Source: Nitrosomonas ureae (GTDB lineage Bacteria; Pseudomonadota; Gammaproteobacteria; Burkholderiales; Nitrosomonadaceae). From it: a stretch of DNA of 64,000 nucleotides. The DNA lies in the NCBI RefSeq assembly GCF_900206265.1, contig NZ_LT907782.1, forward strand, positions 434,001 to 498,000. Reading direction: 5' to 3'. Shown piece by piece: positions 40,619 through 49,499 of this stretch (its first letter is position 1; each line of letters begins with the position of its first letter). A program made the translations under genes and the position numbers. The notes beneath the pieces were generated by a model. The model was not told the DNA's origin. It ran no database searches and was given only the letters and a program-made list of their open reading frames with translations.

Positions 40619-40756
40619 GGATTCTAAAGGTTACCTTCATCTGAGAAAATCAATTAACAGTATTTGGATATTACTGGATTACCGGCTTAATGAAAGAATG
40701 CAATGGTATTGCGGGTACTTCGTGAATAGTCAGTAATAAATCCGCTGGATACAAGC

Positions 40757-41776
40757 TCAATGCTGCGACAAACTGTTGGAAAGCAGCTTTGCAGTAATGT
40801 CGACAATTGGGATAATGCGCTCATATGCCATGCGTCTAGGGCCGATGACACCGACTGTACCTACAATTTTTCCTTCCATTTCATAAGGCGCGGTCACCAC
40901 GCTGAATTCTTCCAACGATGTGCTATCGGATTCGCCCCCAATGAAAATTTTTACGCCGTGCGCCTGCCGGCTTAATTCGAGCAGCTGCAACAGCCTAGTT
41001 TTGCGTTCGAATAACTCAAATAAACTTTTCAAGCTATTCAAGTTGTCAGAGAAATCATCAACTTGTAATAAGTTATGCTCTCCGGAGAGCACCACGGCCT
41101 CGCTGCTTTCATTGATTGCATCGCCACCCATTTCAATCGCTGCACTCATAAGGCTGATCATTTCACTACGCAATTGCTTTAATTCGCTGCCCAAGCGACT
41201 ACGAATTTGATCCAATGTACAGCCTGCATAGTTCTGGTTAATGAAATTACCGGCTTCGATCAGATCGGATTGGCTATAAGGAGTATGCGTAAAGAGAATG
41301 CGGTTTTGCACATCGCCCTCGGGTGTTACGATAATCAGCAGAATGCGTTTTTCGGATAATGCCATAAACTCCACATAACGGAATATTGCGCCTTTCCGTT
41401 TGGGCGTAATCACGACACCGGCGAAACGGGTCAATTCTGATAACAACTGAGAAGCCGCGCTGATTAGGCGTGAAGGATTGTCAGGATGGAGCTGATTTTC
41501 CAAATGATTCAATTCAATTTTATCCAATGTTTTCACTACCAGCAGCGTGTCGACAAAAAGACGATATCCCTTCGGAGTTGGAATTCTTCCCGCCGAAGTA
41601 TGCGGACTGGCCACGAGCCCCATTTCCTCCAGATCCGCCATCACATTACGAATAGTCGCCGGACTGAGATCAAGTCCGGAAAATTTTGATAGTGAACGCG
41701 AGCCAACTGGTTGGCCTTCGTGGATATACCGTTCTACCAGCGTTTTCAATAATATCTGTGCACGTTCATTTAGCAT
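40757..41776 (-). CDS. hrcA: Heat-shock repressor HrcA
   Basis: A 339-residue repressor of heat-shock operons that binds CIRCE elements. The N-terminal winged helix ([20 protein letters not shown], then [18 protein letters not shown]) and the GAF-like effector region are typical. I found no CIRCE element in the window, so its targets (groESL, dnaK) lie elsewhere. It diverges from nadK across 294 bases. Confidence 0.95.
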   Translation of the reverse strand: MLNERAQILLKTLVERYIHEGQPVGSRSLSKFSGLDLSPATIRNVMADLEEMGLVASPHTSAGRIPTPKGYRLFVDTLLVVKTLDKIELNHLENQLHPDNPSRLISAASQLLSELTRFAGVVITPKRKGAIFRYVEFMALSEKRILLIIVTPEGDVQNRILFTHTPYSQSDLIEAGNFINQNYAGCTLDQIRSRLGSELKQLRSEMISLMSAAIEMGGDAINESSEAVVLSGEHNLLQVDDFSDNLNSLKSLFELFERKTRLLQLLELSRQAHGVKIFIGGESDSTSLEEFSVVTAPYEMEGKIVGTVGVIGPRRMAYERIIPIVDITAKLLSNSLSQH

Positions 41777-42070
41777 GGCGTAATTCTACACGAATCAGCA
41801 GAATCCATAGTTTGGTTGTAAGAGTAATTTGTCGAATCTCATCTATGCTAAACTTCATTGACGATGGGATTCCCCGATGAGTTTGGCGTTGCAATCGGAG
41901 TATAAGTATTTCTGAGAGGGTTTGTATTGTCGATTAGCTATGTTCAATTTGGTTATTTTCAACTTTGCTTAAATTGTTTTTGAGATTAACCTGTTTAATT
42001 TTAGAGATAACTTTAGTATTTAAATTTAATTTTTTCGCAATACAATTAAAGTAGGTTATTTTCCTGAGTC

Positions 42071-42943
42071 ATGAATTCCTCATTTTCCACCATCGCGTTG
42101 ATCGGCAAACATAAAAATCCTGAAATTGCGATACCACTGCTGAGTTTGGCGGAATACTTAACGGCGAAAAATTATACCGTTCTGCTGGATCATCTCACGG
42201 CATCACAGATTGGTAGCGATAAATATCTGGCACTGACTCTGGAAGATATCGGCACGCAGGCCGATCTGGCGGTAGTAATGGGTGGTGATGGCACCATGCT
42301 AAATATCGCACGAATGCTGGTTTCCTATGATGTGCCCTTGATCGGGATTAATCAAGGAAGACTTGGCTTTCTTACCGATTTATCGGTAGACACAATGTTT
42401 AAATCCTTAGATGAAATACTTGCGGAGAATTACATTACCGAACGAAGGATGTTGTTATATGCTGAAGTCATTCGGGATGGTGTTAGCGTTTTTGGCAGTT
42501 TGGCATTCAATGATGTGGTTCTTTATCGCGGCATGAGCAGTGGCATGATTGAATTTGAAGTAAGAGTCAATAGTGAGTATGTCAATACACTACGTGCCGA
42601 TGGATTAATTGTGACGACACCAACCGGATCGACTGCTTACGCACTGTCCTCCGGCGGTCCGATTTTGCATCCCGGGCTGGATTTGATAGCGCTGGTGCCA
42701 GTTTGTCCGCATACCCTTAGCAATCGTCCCATCGTGATCGGACCGGAAGCCATTGTTGAAATTCAGATACAAAGTTGTGCGAATGTGCGCATAAATTGTG
42801 ACAGTCATTCCTGCTTTGATCTGGATCTGACGGACAGCATTATCGTACGGCGATTTCCCAAAACAGTGCGATTGTTACACTCGGTCAATCACAGTTATTA
42901 TCGTATGCTCAGAGAGAAATTAGGTTGGAGTGAGTTTCCCTGA
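42071..42943 (+). CDS. nadK: NAD kinase
   Basis: Phosphorylates NAD to NADP. 290 residues with the GGDGTMLNIAR nucleotide motif (about 72-82), GINQGRLGFLTDL, and the glycine-rich TPTGSTAYALSSGGPI block. The ribosome-binding site region before ATG 42071 is weak. recN follows after 25 bases, a common pairing in proteobacteria. Confidence 0.95.
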   Translation: MNSSFSTIALIGKHKNPEIAIPLLSLAEYLTAKNYTVLLDHLTASQIGSDKYLALTLEDIGTQADLAVVMGGDGTMLNIARMLVSYDVPLIGINQGRLGFLTDLSVDTMFKSLDEILAENYITERRMLLYAEVIRDGVSVFGSLAFNDVVLYRGMSSGMIEFEVRVNSEYVNTLRADGLIVTTPTGSTAYALSSGGPILHPGLDLIALVPVCPHTLSNRPIVIGPEAIVEIQIQSCANVRINCDSHSCFDLDLTDSIIVRRFPKTVRLLHSVNHSYYRMLREKLGWSEFP

Positions 42944-42968
42944 TGTACTTCGCACGGAATATCCTTTC

Positions 42969-44648
42969 ATGCTAAGGCACCTGAGTATAAAAGATTTTGT
43001 CATTGTGGAGCGGATTGAGCTTGATTTCATGTCCGGCTTTACAGTTCTGACTGGAGAAACGGGTGCAGGAAAATCGATTCTGATTGATGCGCTGGCGCTG
43101 GCCTTGGGTGAGCGCGGCGATGCTAGTCAGATAAGACTGGGTTGTGAACGTGCTGAAATCAATGTGGCATTTGATATCAGTCATTTGCCCGAGCTATTAC
43201 GCTGGTTGAATGACAGTGACCTACAGGGTGATGTCGATAACTGTCTAATGCGTCGTATCATAGAAACCAGCGGTCGTTCGCGCAGTTATATTAACGGACA
43301 TGCGGCTACACTTCAGCAATTACGTACTGTGGGGGAATATCTGGTAGCCATTCACAGTCAGCATGCGCATCAATCCCTCATGCAGAAAAATGTACAATGT
43401 GAGTTGCTCGATGCTTTTGCAGGCAGGGATGATTTGGTACAAGCGGTTAAGCTGAAGTATCGACATTGGCAGGATTGTCATCAGCAAAGGGTAGCCATGC
43501 AGCACCGCACTGCGGAATCTCAGGACAAGCGCGAGCAGCTCGAGTGGCAATTGCAGGAATTGGCAGCGTTAAATTTTACGTTAGAGGAATGGCAAACCTT
43601 GCAAGCCGATCATCGCCGGTTATCTCATGTGGCTGCTTTGCTTGCTGCGGCGGATACAAGTATTGATACCTTATCCGAGAACGAAAATGCCGCGTTGATG
43701 CAACTCAATGCTGCAAAAAATCAATTGCAGGATTTATTGGAGTTCGATCAGCAACTCAAATCCATTACCGATTTGCTTGATTCCGCGCAAATCCAGCTGC
43801 AGGAGGGGATTTACGAGTTGAAACATTATCGCCAGAGTCTGGATCTGGATCCCCAATGGCTGCAACGAATCGAACAACGAATATCCGAGATTCATGCGGC
43901 GGCGAGAAAGTTTCGCATAACGCCGGAAGAATTGCCGCATTTGCTCGATACGACTACCGGCCTGTTGGAATCCCTGGGTTCGGACTCGGATATCAGCCAT
44001 TTGCAAGCACTCGAAGCCATGGCGTTGACTGACTATCTTAGTCAAGCCGAGATGCTAAGTCAGGTACGGAAAAAAGCCGGTAAAGATTTGTCGTTACAGG
44101 TGACTGCGGCAATGCAAACGATTGCGATGACTGGAGGTGAATTTTCAGTGTCATTGACGCCATTGGAAACAGGCAATGCCAATGGTCTGGAGCAGATTGA
44201 ATTTCAGGTGGCTGCGCATCAGGGTTTGCCGCTGCGGCCTTTGGTAAAGGTGGCTTCAGGGGGCGAATTGTCGCGCATCAGTTTGGCAATCCAGGTGATT
44301 ACCAGCAAAGTGGGTGCTGTCCCTACACTCATCTTTGACGAGGTTGATGTCGGAATCGGTGGACAAGTCGCGGAGATTGTCGGTCTTTTATTAAAAAAGC
44401 TTGGAAAAGACCGGCAAGTTCTGTGCATTACGCATCTGCCGCAGGTTGCTGCGACCGGGGATCAACACCTGCAAGTGATGAAGTGCATTAATCAACACGA
44501 GAGAAATATGCAAGTGGTGAGTAAAATTGCGCTTCTCAGCCCGCTGGAACGTATTGAAGAAATTGCCCGTATGCTCGGCGGCGTCAATATCACGGAAACC
44601 ACGCGGCAGCATGCGGTAGAGATGCTGCAAAACAGTGCTTGCGATTAG
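42969..44648 (+). CDS. recN: DNA repair ATPase RecN
   Basis: SMC-like ATPase acting at double-strand breaks. Start at ATG 42969 (MLRHLSIKDFVIVERIELDF) gives 559 residues, close to E. coli RecN (553). Walker A is TGETGAGKSILIDAL near residue 30. A coiled-coil middle (about 170-360) follows, with the C-terminal signature VASGGELSRISLAIQ and Walker B TLIFDEVDVGIGG. The ACTHLPQVA-like switch appears as ITHLPQVAATGDQH. Confidence 0.95.
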   Translation: MLRHLSIKDFVIVERIELDFMSGFTVLTGETGAGKSILIDALALALGERGDASQIRLGCERAEINVAFDISHLPELLRWLNDSDLQGDVDNCLMRRIIETSGRSRSYINGHAATLQQLRTVGEYLVAIHSQHAHQSLMQKNVQCELLDAFAGRDDLVQAVKLKYRHWQDCHQQRVAMQHRTAESQDKREQLEWQLQELAALNFTLEEWQTLQADHRRLSHVAALLAAADTSIDTLSENENAALMQLNAAKNQLQDLLEFDQQLKSITDLLDSAQIQLQEGIYELKHYRQSLDLDPQWLQRIEQRISEIHAAARKFRITPEELPHLLDTTTGLLESLGSDSDISHLQALEAMALTDYLSQAEMLSQVRKKAGKDLSLQVTAAMQTIAMTGGEFSVSLTPLETGNANGLEQIEFQVAAHQGLPLRPLVKVASGGELSRISLAIQVITSKVGAVPTLIFDEVDVGIGGQVAEIVGLLLKKLGKDRQVLCITHLPQVAATGDQHLQVMKCINQHERNMQVVSKIALLSPLERIEEIARMLGGVNITETTRQHAVEMLQNSACD

Positions 44649-44733
44649 TTTACTAACTCAGTCAGTCAACACATGTCAATGACATGAGCAAGTTATATTC
44701 AATTCATGTCGCTCTGATTTTTGGAAAAAAAGC

Positions 44734-44979
44734 TCAGTGACGATTCAAGGCCGTTTCCAGCATCAGTAAGGCGATATTTTGCTGGATAGCAATTTTCTTG
44801 AGATCTTTTTCTTTAAGTGCTCCGTTTTGTATCTGTTCCCGGGTTATGTCGTAGTAAATTTTCTTTCCATTCCGTGAAAGGAGTGTCTTGTGGCGAATTC
44901 CACAATCAGTCAGCAATTTTAGTGCATGGTTGCGGCTGACACCTCCGAGTTCGTCTGATATTTCTTTTAAGCTAAGCAT
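44734..44979 (-). CDS. Small putative DNA-binding protein
   Basis: An 81-residue basic protein. The first 45 residues look like a helix-turn-helix or winged helix (SLKEISDELGGVSRNHALKL followed by a YYDITREQ beta-like stretch). A plausible ribosome-binding site (GGAAAC) lies before the ATG. I do not recognise the family. It precedes nothing on its strand except the convergent recN. Confidence 0.5.
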   Translation of the reverse strand: MLSLKEISDELGGVSRNHALKLLTDCGIRHKTLLSRNGKKIYYDITREQIQNGALKEKDLKKIAIQQNIALLMLETALNRH

Positions 44980-45038
44980 GGGTTGTTTCCATTTTTGATA
45001 GATTGATTGGGTTATCCGGTATTTTTTACCTCATCTGA

Positions 45039-46586
45039 CTAGCGGATAAAGTGATGGGTACCGATTGAGTCAACGATCATGCGCCGATAGAGCTCGGATT
45101 TGCGGATTTGCAACAGTTCTAGGTTACTGTGGTTATCAGTCAGAATGGTTCCATGCGTTGCATCGATATCCAATAGTCTCTGCTTTAGCCAGATACGAGT
45201 GGAAAATGGCAGTGAATCATGGTTCAAATCGATGGCATGGTTCGTGGCGAGAAAGATGAAATCATTGAAATCGGCGCCTGGATCCGAAATGAAAACGTGC
45301 TGATGTGGAAAGACCTGTGCCAATGTTCTTGCAACAGAAGCCAGTGCCGGATTCTTACCTTGATCCAGAAACGAGACAAAATTCAACGCAAGAATTCCAT
45401 GTTCTGAAAGCAGGTTGTGCAATTGGGTGAGTGCTTCAACCGTCAATAGGTGCGTGGGTTCGGTGCCACCCGTGAAAACATCCAGAATGATCAAGTCATA
45501 AGGACCTTTGAGCTGGCGAATTTCATAGCGCGCATCGCCGATGATTCTGCGTCCTGTTGGCATAAAGTCGAAGTGTTCACTGGCCGCTTCGGCCACAGCC
45601 GGATCAATTTCCAGCGTATCCGTTACAATTGCCGCTTTGTTCAGAGTCGCAACCATATGTCCGGCACCTTGACCAATTAATAAGGCTTTCGCAATATTAG
45701 GTGCAAGATGAGGGATTTGTGTCACAATTTTCTGATAGGTGAGGAGGTTTTCTCCATGACTGATACTGGCTGCGCCGATGGTGGAAGCATCTGCAGTAAG
45801 CAAGCGGATATTCTCCTTGGGTTTGTCAATGACACGGACCCAGCCATATAGGCTTTCGCGTTCAAATCGGGTTTGGAAGGCATCGGTGTATTCCGCGTGT
45901 CCGGAACTGATGATGGGTGGATATAAGCTCAATCCTATAACCGTCAACAGAGCTGTCGGTATCATGGCCGTAATGGATTTCTTCAAGTATTTTCGCTCAA
46001 TCCATGCTACGGCCATTGCCAGTATCAATAGTGCTACTCCCAAACCCATAAAAATTTCTCGGGAGCCGATCAGAGGAAATAAGTAAAAACCGAGAAATAA
46101 TGTACCAATCACGCTGCCGACGGTGCTGACCGCATAAATCGATCCCGTGCTGGCGCCTACGTTGGCCAATGCGGAAGTAGACAATTTAACCGCAAAAGGT
46201 CCGACCATACCCAGCATGATCAAGCTGGGTGAGAATAAAATCAGTGTACTGATGAAGCTGCCCAGACGTAGGCCAAGCGGGTCCGTAGCCAGCAAAACCG
46301 GTCCTGTCAGCCAGGGAATGATGAGCGTTAATAATCCTGCAGTTGCGATGATGAGGGATAATCCCGATCGTGCCCGGTCAGCCCAGATTCCTCCCAGATA
46401 GTAGCCGATTGCCAATGCAATCAGTGTAACTGCGATGAGTGAGGTCCATACATAAAGGCTGGCGCCGTAGAACGGTGCAATCAGCCGCGTGCCCAGAAGC
46501 TCTATAACCATGACGGCCGCCCCGGTCAGAAATACAGTGCAATAAAGCCAGGTTTTGCCAAGAAGAATTGAAGATGAAGGATTCAT
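45039..46586 (-). CDS. Membrane-fused spermidine synthase-like protein
   Basis: A 515-residue protein. The first 210 residues hold about six or seven membrane segments (a fused MFS-like/DedA-unlike module common in this family). The C-terminal domain is a spermidine-synthase fold: LLIGQGAGHMVATL, the acidic EIDPAVAEAA loop, and LIILDVFTGGTEPTHL. Key aminopropyl-transfer residues differ from true SpeE, so the activity is uncertain. It starts 8 bases after the amidohydrolase gene and is probably cotranscribed from the regulated intergenic region beyond it. Confidence 0.82.
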   Translation of the reverse strand: MNPSSSILLGKTWLYCTVFLTGAAVMVIELLGTRLIAPFYGASLYVWTSLIAVTLIALAIGYYLGGIWADRARSGLSLIIATAGLLTLIIPWLTGPVLLATDPLGLRLGSFISTLILFSPSLIMLGMVGPFAVKLSTSALANVGASTGSIYAVSTVGSVIGTLFLGFYLFPLIGSREIFMGLGVALLILAMAVAWIERKYLKKSITAMIPTALLTVIGLSLYPPIISSGHAEYTDAFQTRFERESLYGWVRVIDKPKENIRLLTADASTIGAASISHGENLLTYQKIVTQIPHLAPNIAKALLIGQGAGHMVATLNKAAIVTDTLEIDPAVAEAASEHFDFMPTGRRIIGDARYEIRQLKGPYDLIILDVFTGGTEPTHLLTVEALTQLHNLLSEHGILALNFVSFLDQGKNPALASVARTLAQVFPHQHVFISDPGADFNDFIFLATNHAIDLNHDSLPFSTRIWLKQRLLDIDATHGTILTDNHSNLELLQIRKSELYRRMIVDSIGTHHFIR

Positions 46587-46594
46587 AGTTGTTT

Positions 46595-47899
46595 TTAGTG
46601 TCTTACCTTGTTTTTATTAAAGTCGTTGACGATGATACGGCCGCCGGAAATGACCAAATCGGGATATTCCAGTAATTTAAATCGTTGAAACGGGTTGCCG
46701 CGGACGGCAATAATATCTGCCGGAGCTTGTTTCATTAATGTACCTAGCAAAGGATTATTCAAATGTTTTCCAGCCTCGGAAGTTGCCGACCTGAATATTC
46801 GTAACACATCTTCAAAGTCAATGCCGTCCGGACTGGTTAAATTCAACATCAACACCATTTCTTCAGCGTTAATACCCCAAGGCACATTGTCGTGACCAAT
46901 TTCAGATCCATAGATAAATTTTGACTTCGTCGTTGTGTTGTGGGATATGATGTGTGCAAGCTTATGTGCATTGGCATGAATGCCAGTACAGCCGGACAGG
47001 GTGTCCACCGTGGTTACAAAGGTTACGTTTTGTTCTACTGCACGGTGTAACAGGTCGTCACGAATTTCCGCACAAGGGATATGCGCCCATTCATCGACAC
47101 CGCCGTCCAGCGCCAGTTCAACACCGGTATTTTCGCTGACATGCGCAGCCACTTTCCGGTTCAATGCGTGTGCCTTAGTTACTATCGCCTTGATAATATC
47201 CAAAGAAAGCAATGGCCATGGGGTTTGTGGAATCTCTCCATGCCCGTGACTAGACATCCAAGGTGTGCCCGCCTCACCCCCGGGCTCCAATGAAATTTTG
47301 ATTACTGTCGAGCCGCCTGCGACTAGATCCGTTACAACTTTTTCCGCTTCTTCAGCGGTGGCAACAGCTACACCAATGGCGCTGTATTTGTCATGAACAG
47401 GGGAATTTGCGTTATGATGGCTAAAGATATTTAATGGATAACCATTGACCGCCTGAATGATCGGACCCGCACTCAAAATGCGTAAATTGCCGTTTCCTCC
47501 CATTGGTTTTAGCAGCGGTCCGCCGGTATCCCGGACAGTAGTTATGCCATGCTTTAATACCTTATTGCTGGGAATATTCTGAAATGTAATATGTGCATGG
47601 GTTTCAATAAACCCCGGCAGAATGGTTGCATCGCCCAATTTTATTTTTCTACTGCACAATCCCTTTAATTGGTTTGCATCTCCGACTTGAACAATTTGAT
47701 TGCCTTTGATCAGAACGGCTGCATTTTCATGCAATTCGAAGCCGTCGAAAACGCGCTCGGCACTTAGCATATAGCAATGATTGCTTGCAGATGGGGCCGT
47801 TGAATCACTTTGAGCTAAAGCATTCAGGCCAAAGGTGAGCGCCAGAGCCAGAAGGGTGAGTTGTGCTGTGGTTCTGAATTGATCTATTTTTGTTTCCAT
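46595..47899 (-). CDS. Exported amidohydrolase (imidazolonepropionase-like)
   Basis: A 434-residue amidohydrolase-superfamily enzyme with a signal peptide (about 1-29, cut near ALA), so it should act in the periplasm. The metal site shows HAHITF (about 101-106), a probable carbamylated-lysine position in VIKISLEPGG, AAHVSEN, and a late GSEIGHDN aspartate segment. The substrate is unknown; relatives cleave dipeptides or cyclic amides. It diverges from the YcnI-like gene across a 754-base intergenic region with three operator-promoter modules. Confidence 0.8.
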   Translation of the reverse strand: METKIDQFRTTAQLTLLALALTFGLNALAQSDSTAPSASNHCYMLSAERVFDGFELHENAAVLIKGNQIVQVGDANQLKGLCSRKIKLGDATILPGFIETHAHITFQNIPSNKVLKHGITTVRDTGGPLLKPMGGNGNLRILSAGPIIQAVNGYPLNIFSHHNANSPVHDKYSAIGVAVATAEEAEKVVTDLVAGGSTVIKISLEPGGEAGTPWMSSHGHGEIPQTPWPLLSLDIIKAIVTKAHALNRKVAAHVSENTGVELALDGGVDEWAHIPCAEIRDDLLHRAVEQNVTFVTTVDTLSGCTGIHANAHKLAHIISHNTTTKSKFIYGSEIGHDNVPWGINAEEMVLMLNLTSPDGIDFEDVLRIFRSATSEAGKHLNNPLLGTLMKQAPADIIAVRGNPFQRFKLLEYPDLVISGGRIIVNDFNKNKVRH

Positions 47900-48070
47900 A
47901 TCTGCCTTAAGTAATTGTTCTTATAGACCTAAACTCTTCAGTGGAGCTGTAGTGATCTTGCAGCGTGCTTAACAAGAATGGGGTTGTAATTAATCTTTGT
48001 AGAGAGCCGGTAATTTCTATCGACCTAGATTGATTATTTGGAATTGTAAGTAAAAAAATCGATACTGATA

Positions 48071-48117
48071 ATGCGACAAATTGTCGCATCCATGTAAATA
48101 ATGAACTGAAATATTAT
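48071..48117 (+). promoter_or_regulatory. Operator-promoter module A
   Basis: A perfect 19-bp palindrome, ATGCGACAA-A-TTGTCGCAT (48071-48089), is followed by a TATTAT -10 box at 48112-48117. The TATTAT starts exactly 40 bases after the T of TGCGACAA, as in modules B and C. The -35 region is poor, as expected for an activator-dependent promoter. It could also act on the divergent amidohydrolase gene 172 bases away. Confidence 0.6.
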
Positions 48118-48197
48118 TGATTAATTTATTCTAATGGTTTGTTTGGTAATGATTTATATATGTCTGTAAGAAACACCATGGCAATGTAATAATTGCC

Positions 48198-48243
48198 TGC
48201 GGCAATTTGTCACATTGTTTTTCCATCGTGTGATCCCTATTAT
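48198..48243 (+). promoter_or_regulatory. Operator-promoter module B
   Basis: Operator TGCGGCAATTTGTCACA (48198-48214) overlaps a -35 TTGTTT (48215-48220) border; 17 bases later comes TATTAT (48238-48243). Spacing operator-to--10 is 40 bases, identical to A and C. The following text CG..CCTGAA is shared with module C. Predicted transcription start is near 48250, leading into a terminated non-coding stretch. Confidence 0.65.
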
Positions 48244-48249
48244 CGGTTC

Positions 48250-48434
48250 CTGAAGAAATTGCCATCTATCTCCTGGTGATTTTTTTAAATGATGTCTCGT
48301 TGAAAAACCTCTTGTGGTGCGAGCGCTTGTATCTTTGAAAGTTTTTTTTCTTGCCGTGAGGAATGAGAAGACAAACAATCAGTGGATAATTAAGCGCAAT
48401 TAGTACCCCGCAGCGTGCTGCGGGGTTTTTTTTG
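48250..48434 (+). ncRNA. Candidate small RNA between promoters B and C
   Basis: A stretch of about 185 bases begins at the predicted start of promoter B and ends at a perfect intrinsic terminator. It has no frame above about 10 codons, but holds U-rich tracts and single-stranded-looking segments that could bind Hfq. No upstream plus-strand gene would need this terminator. The sRNA reading is an inference; an attenuated leader of the 48654 gene is the alternative. Confidence 0.5.
48405..48434 (+). terminator. Orphan intrinsic terminator
   Basis: A perfect 10-bp stem ACCCCGCAGC / GCTGCGGGGT with a GT loop, followed by eight T on the plus strand. It is the strongest terminator in the window, yet no plus-strand protein gene precedes it for over 3 kb. 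Confidence 0.9.
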
Positions 48435-48447
48435 AAAGGTGGCAAGG

Positions 48448-48493
48448 TGCGACAATTTGCCACATTGCTTTTATCGGATAGAGAAAATATTAT
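48448..48493 (+). promoter_or_regulatory. Operator-promoter module C, driving the YcnI-like gene
   Basis: Operator TGCGACAATTTGCCACA (48448-48464), -35 TTGCTT (48465-48470), 17-base spacer and -10 TATTAT (48488-48493). It is placed right after the orphan terminator and about 150 bases before the 48654 start codon, so it should give that gene its own regulated transcript with a long leader. Confidence 0.68.
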
Positions 48494-48563
48494 CGCACCC
48501 TGAAATAAGTTCTTTTCTTAAAATAGTAATATTTTTCAGGGATATAGGAAAAGAATGGTTTTC

Positions 48564-48597
48564 AGTTGCCCTTTGAGATCCACCTCAAAAGGCAACT
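48564..48597 (+). promoter_or_regulatory. 5' leader stem-loop
   Basis: AGTTGCCCTTTGAG pairs with CTCAAAAGGCAACT over 14 positions with a single C-A mismatch and a 6-base loop. It has no T-run, so it is not a terminator. It lies in the predicted leader, 57 bases before the ATG, and may stabilise the mRNA or bind a regulator. Confidence 0.65.
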
Positions 48598-48653
48598 TTA
48601 GTAAGAGAAATATAAATCATTCTATTAATAAGTTAAAAAGGGGTCTTTGTAAC

Positions 48654-49409
48654 ATGTTAACAAAACAATTCAAGCGTTTTACCCATACTGCTTTAGCGAC
48701 AGCTTTGCTGTTGGGTCTCTCACAAAACGTATTATCGCATACTCGTCTGGAAATTCCTGTAGGAGTTGAAGGCGTTAGAATAACAAACAATGTGGTCATT
48801 GGGCATGGCTGTGGGGATGGTACTTTCACAACTAAAAGTTCCGTGGTTTTTCCTGACGGTGTTGACTCAATCGTTAAAGTCAATGGCACAGTTTCAACCG
48901 ATACTATTGATGCACATGTTACAAATTGGGGTAATTTGTTTCAGAAAGTACTGGATCCCAGTGTTTTCAAGGCTGAAGATGAAAAGACCGATGATAACGG
49001 CAATGTCGTAGGGTTTTATGTCAAGGATGGCAAAATGCCGGACCACTACGCGAGCTACCTTAAATTCAGAGCTGGCGCAGTTTTGTTTGAACCGACCTCC
49101 TGTGCTTCAAGCGTGAAAATTGTTCTGGCCATTGCGGATATTTGTAAGCCAACGACGATTGCAGGCTTTGCTGAAGGCAAACTTAACTTATGGACGCCGG
49201 CGGTAGGATCGGATTATGACGGTCCTGGCTTGCACGGTTTCGATTCTCCAGCCACTTATACGGTAACACGTGACTTGGCTAAAAATCCCCTTCCTGGAAG
49301 TTGCTCAGCGACAGGTGACACAGTTGATCTAATTCCATCCGCAGCACAAATCAACCGTGACATGCCGATTAAAAACCAGAAGGGTGTTCAGATCTGGCCG
49401 AAACCATAA
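48654..49409 (+). CDS. YcnI/DUF1775-like exported protein with N-terminal histidine
   Basis: A 251-residue protein; ATG 48654 follows AAAGGGG and opens a signal peptide. The predicted cut after VLS (residue 28) leaves His29 as the first mature residue: HTRLEIPVGVEG. This and the following VIGHGCGDGT segment resemble YcnI-family proteins, which bind copper through an N-terminal monohistidine brace. Four cysteines (in HGCG, TSCAS, DICKP, GSCSA) may form two disulfides. The periplasmic copper role is inferred from this likeness. It is followed by two further exported proteins. Confidence 0.72.
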   Translation: MLTKQFKRFTHTALATALLLGLSQNVLSHTRLEIPVGVEGVRITNNVVIGHGCGDGTFTTKSSVVFPDGVDSIVKVNGTVSTDTIDAHVTNWGNLFQKVLDPSVFKAEDEKTDDNGNVVGFYVKDGKMPDHYASYLKFRAGAVLFEPTSCASSVKIVLAIADICKPTTIAGFAEGKLNLWTPAVGSDYDGPGLHGFDSPATYTVTRDLAKNPLPGSCSATGDTVDLIPSAAQINRDMPIKNQKGVQIWPKP

Positions 49410-49443
49410 GAAATTTCGTCATTTATTAGCTTTTTGTTGAAAG

Positions 49444-49487
49444 AGGAGATGGGCGGTGTGGGAGCTCTTGTTCATCTCCTAATTTTT
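49444..49487 (+). terminator. Intercistronic hairpin, weak terminator
   Basis: AGGAGATG / CATCTCCT form an 8-bp stem with a 21-base loop followed by AATTTTT, between the YcnI-like gene and the HEAT-repeat gene. The long loop makes it weak; partial readthrough would give less of the downstream products. Confidence 0.5.
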
Positions 49488-49499
49488 AAGGGGGTCATA

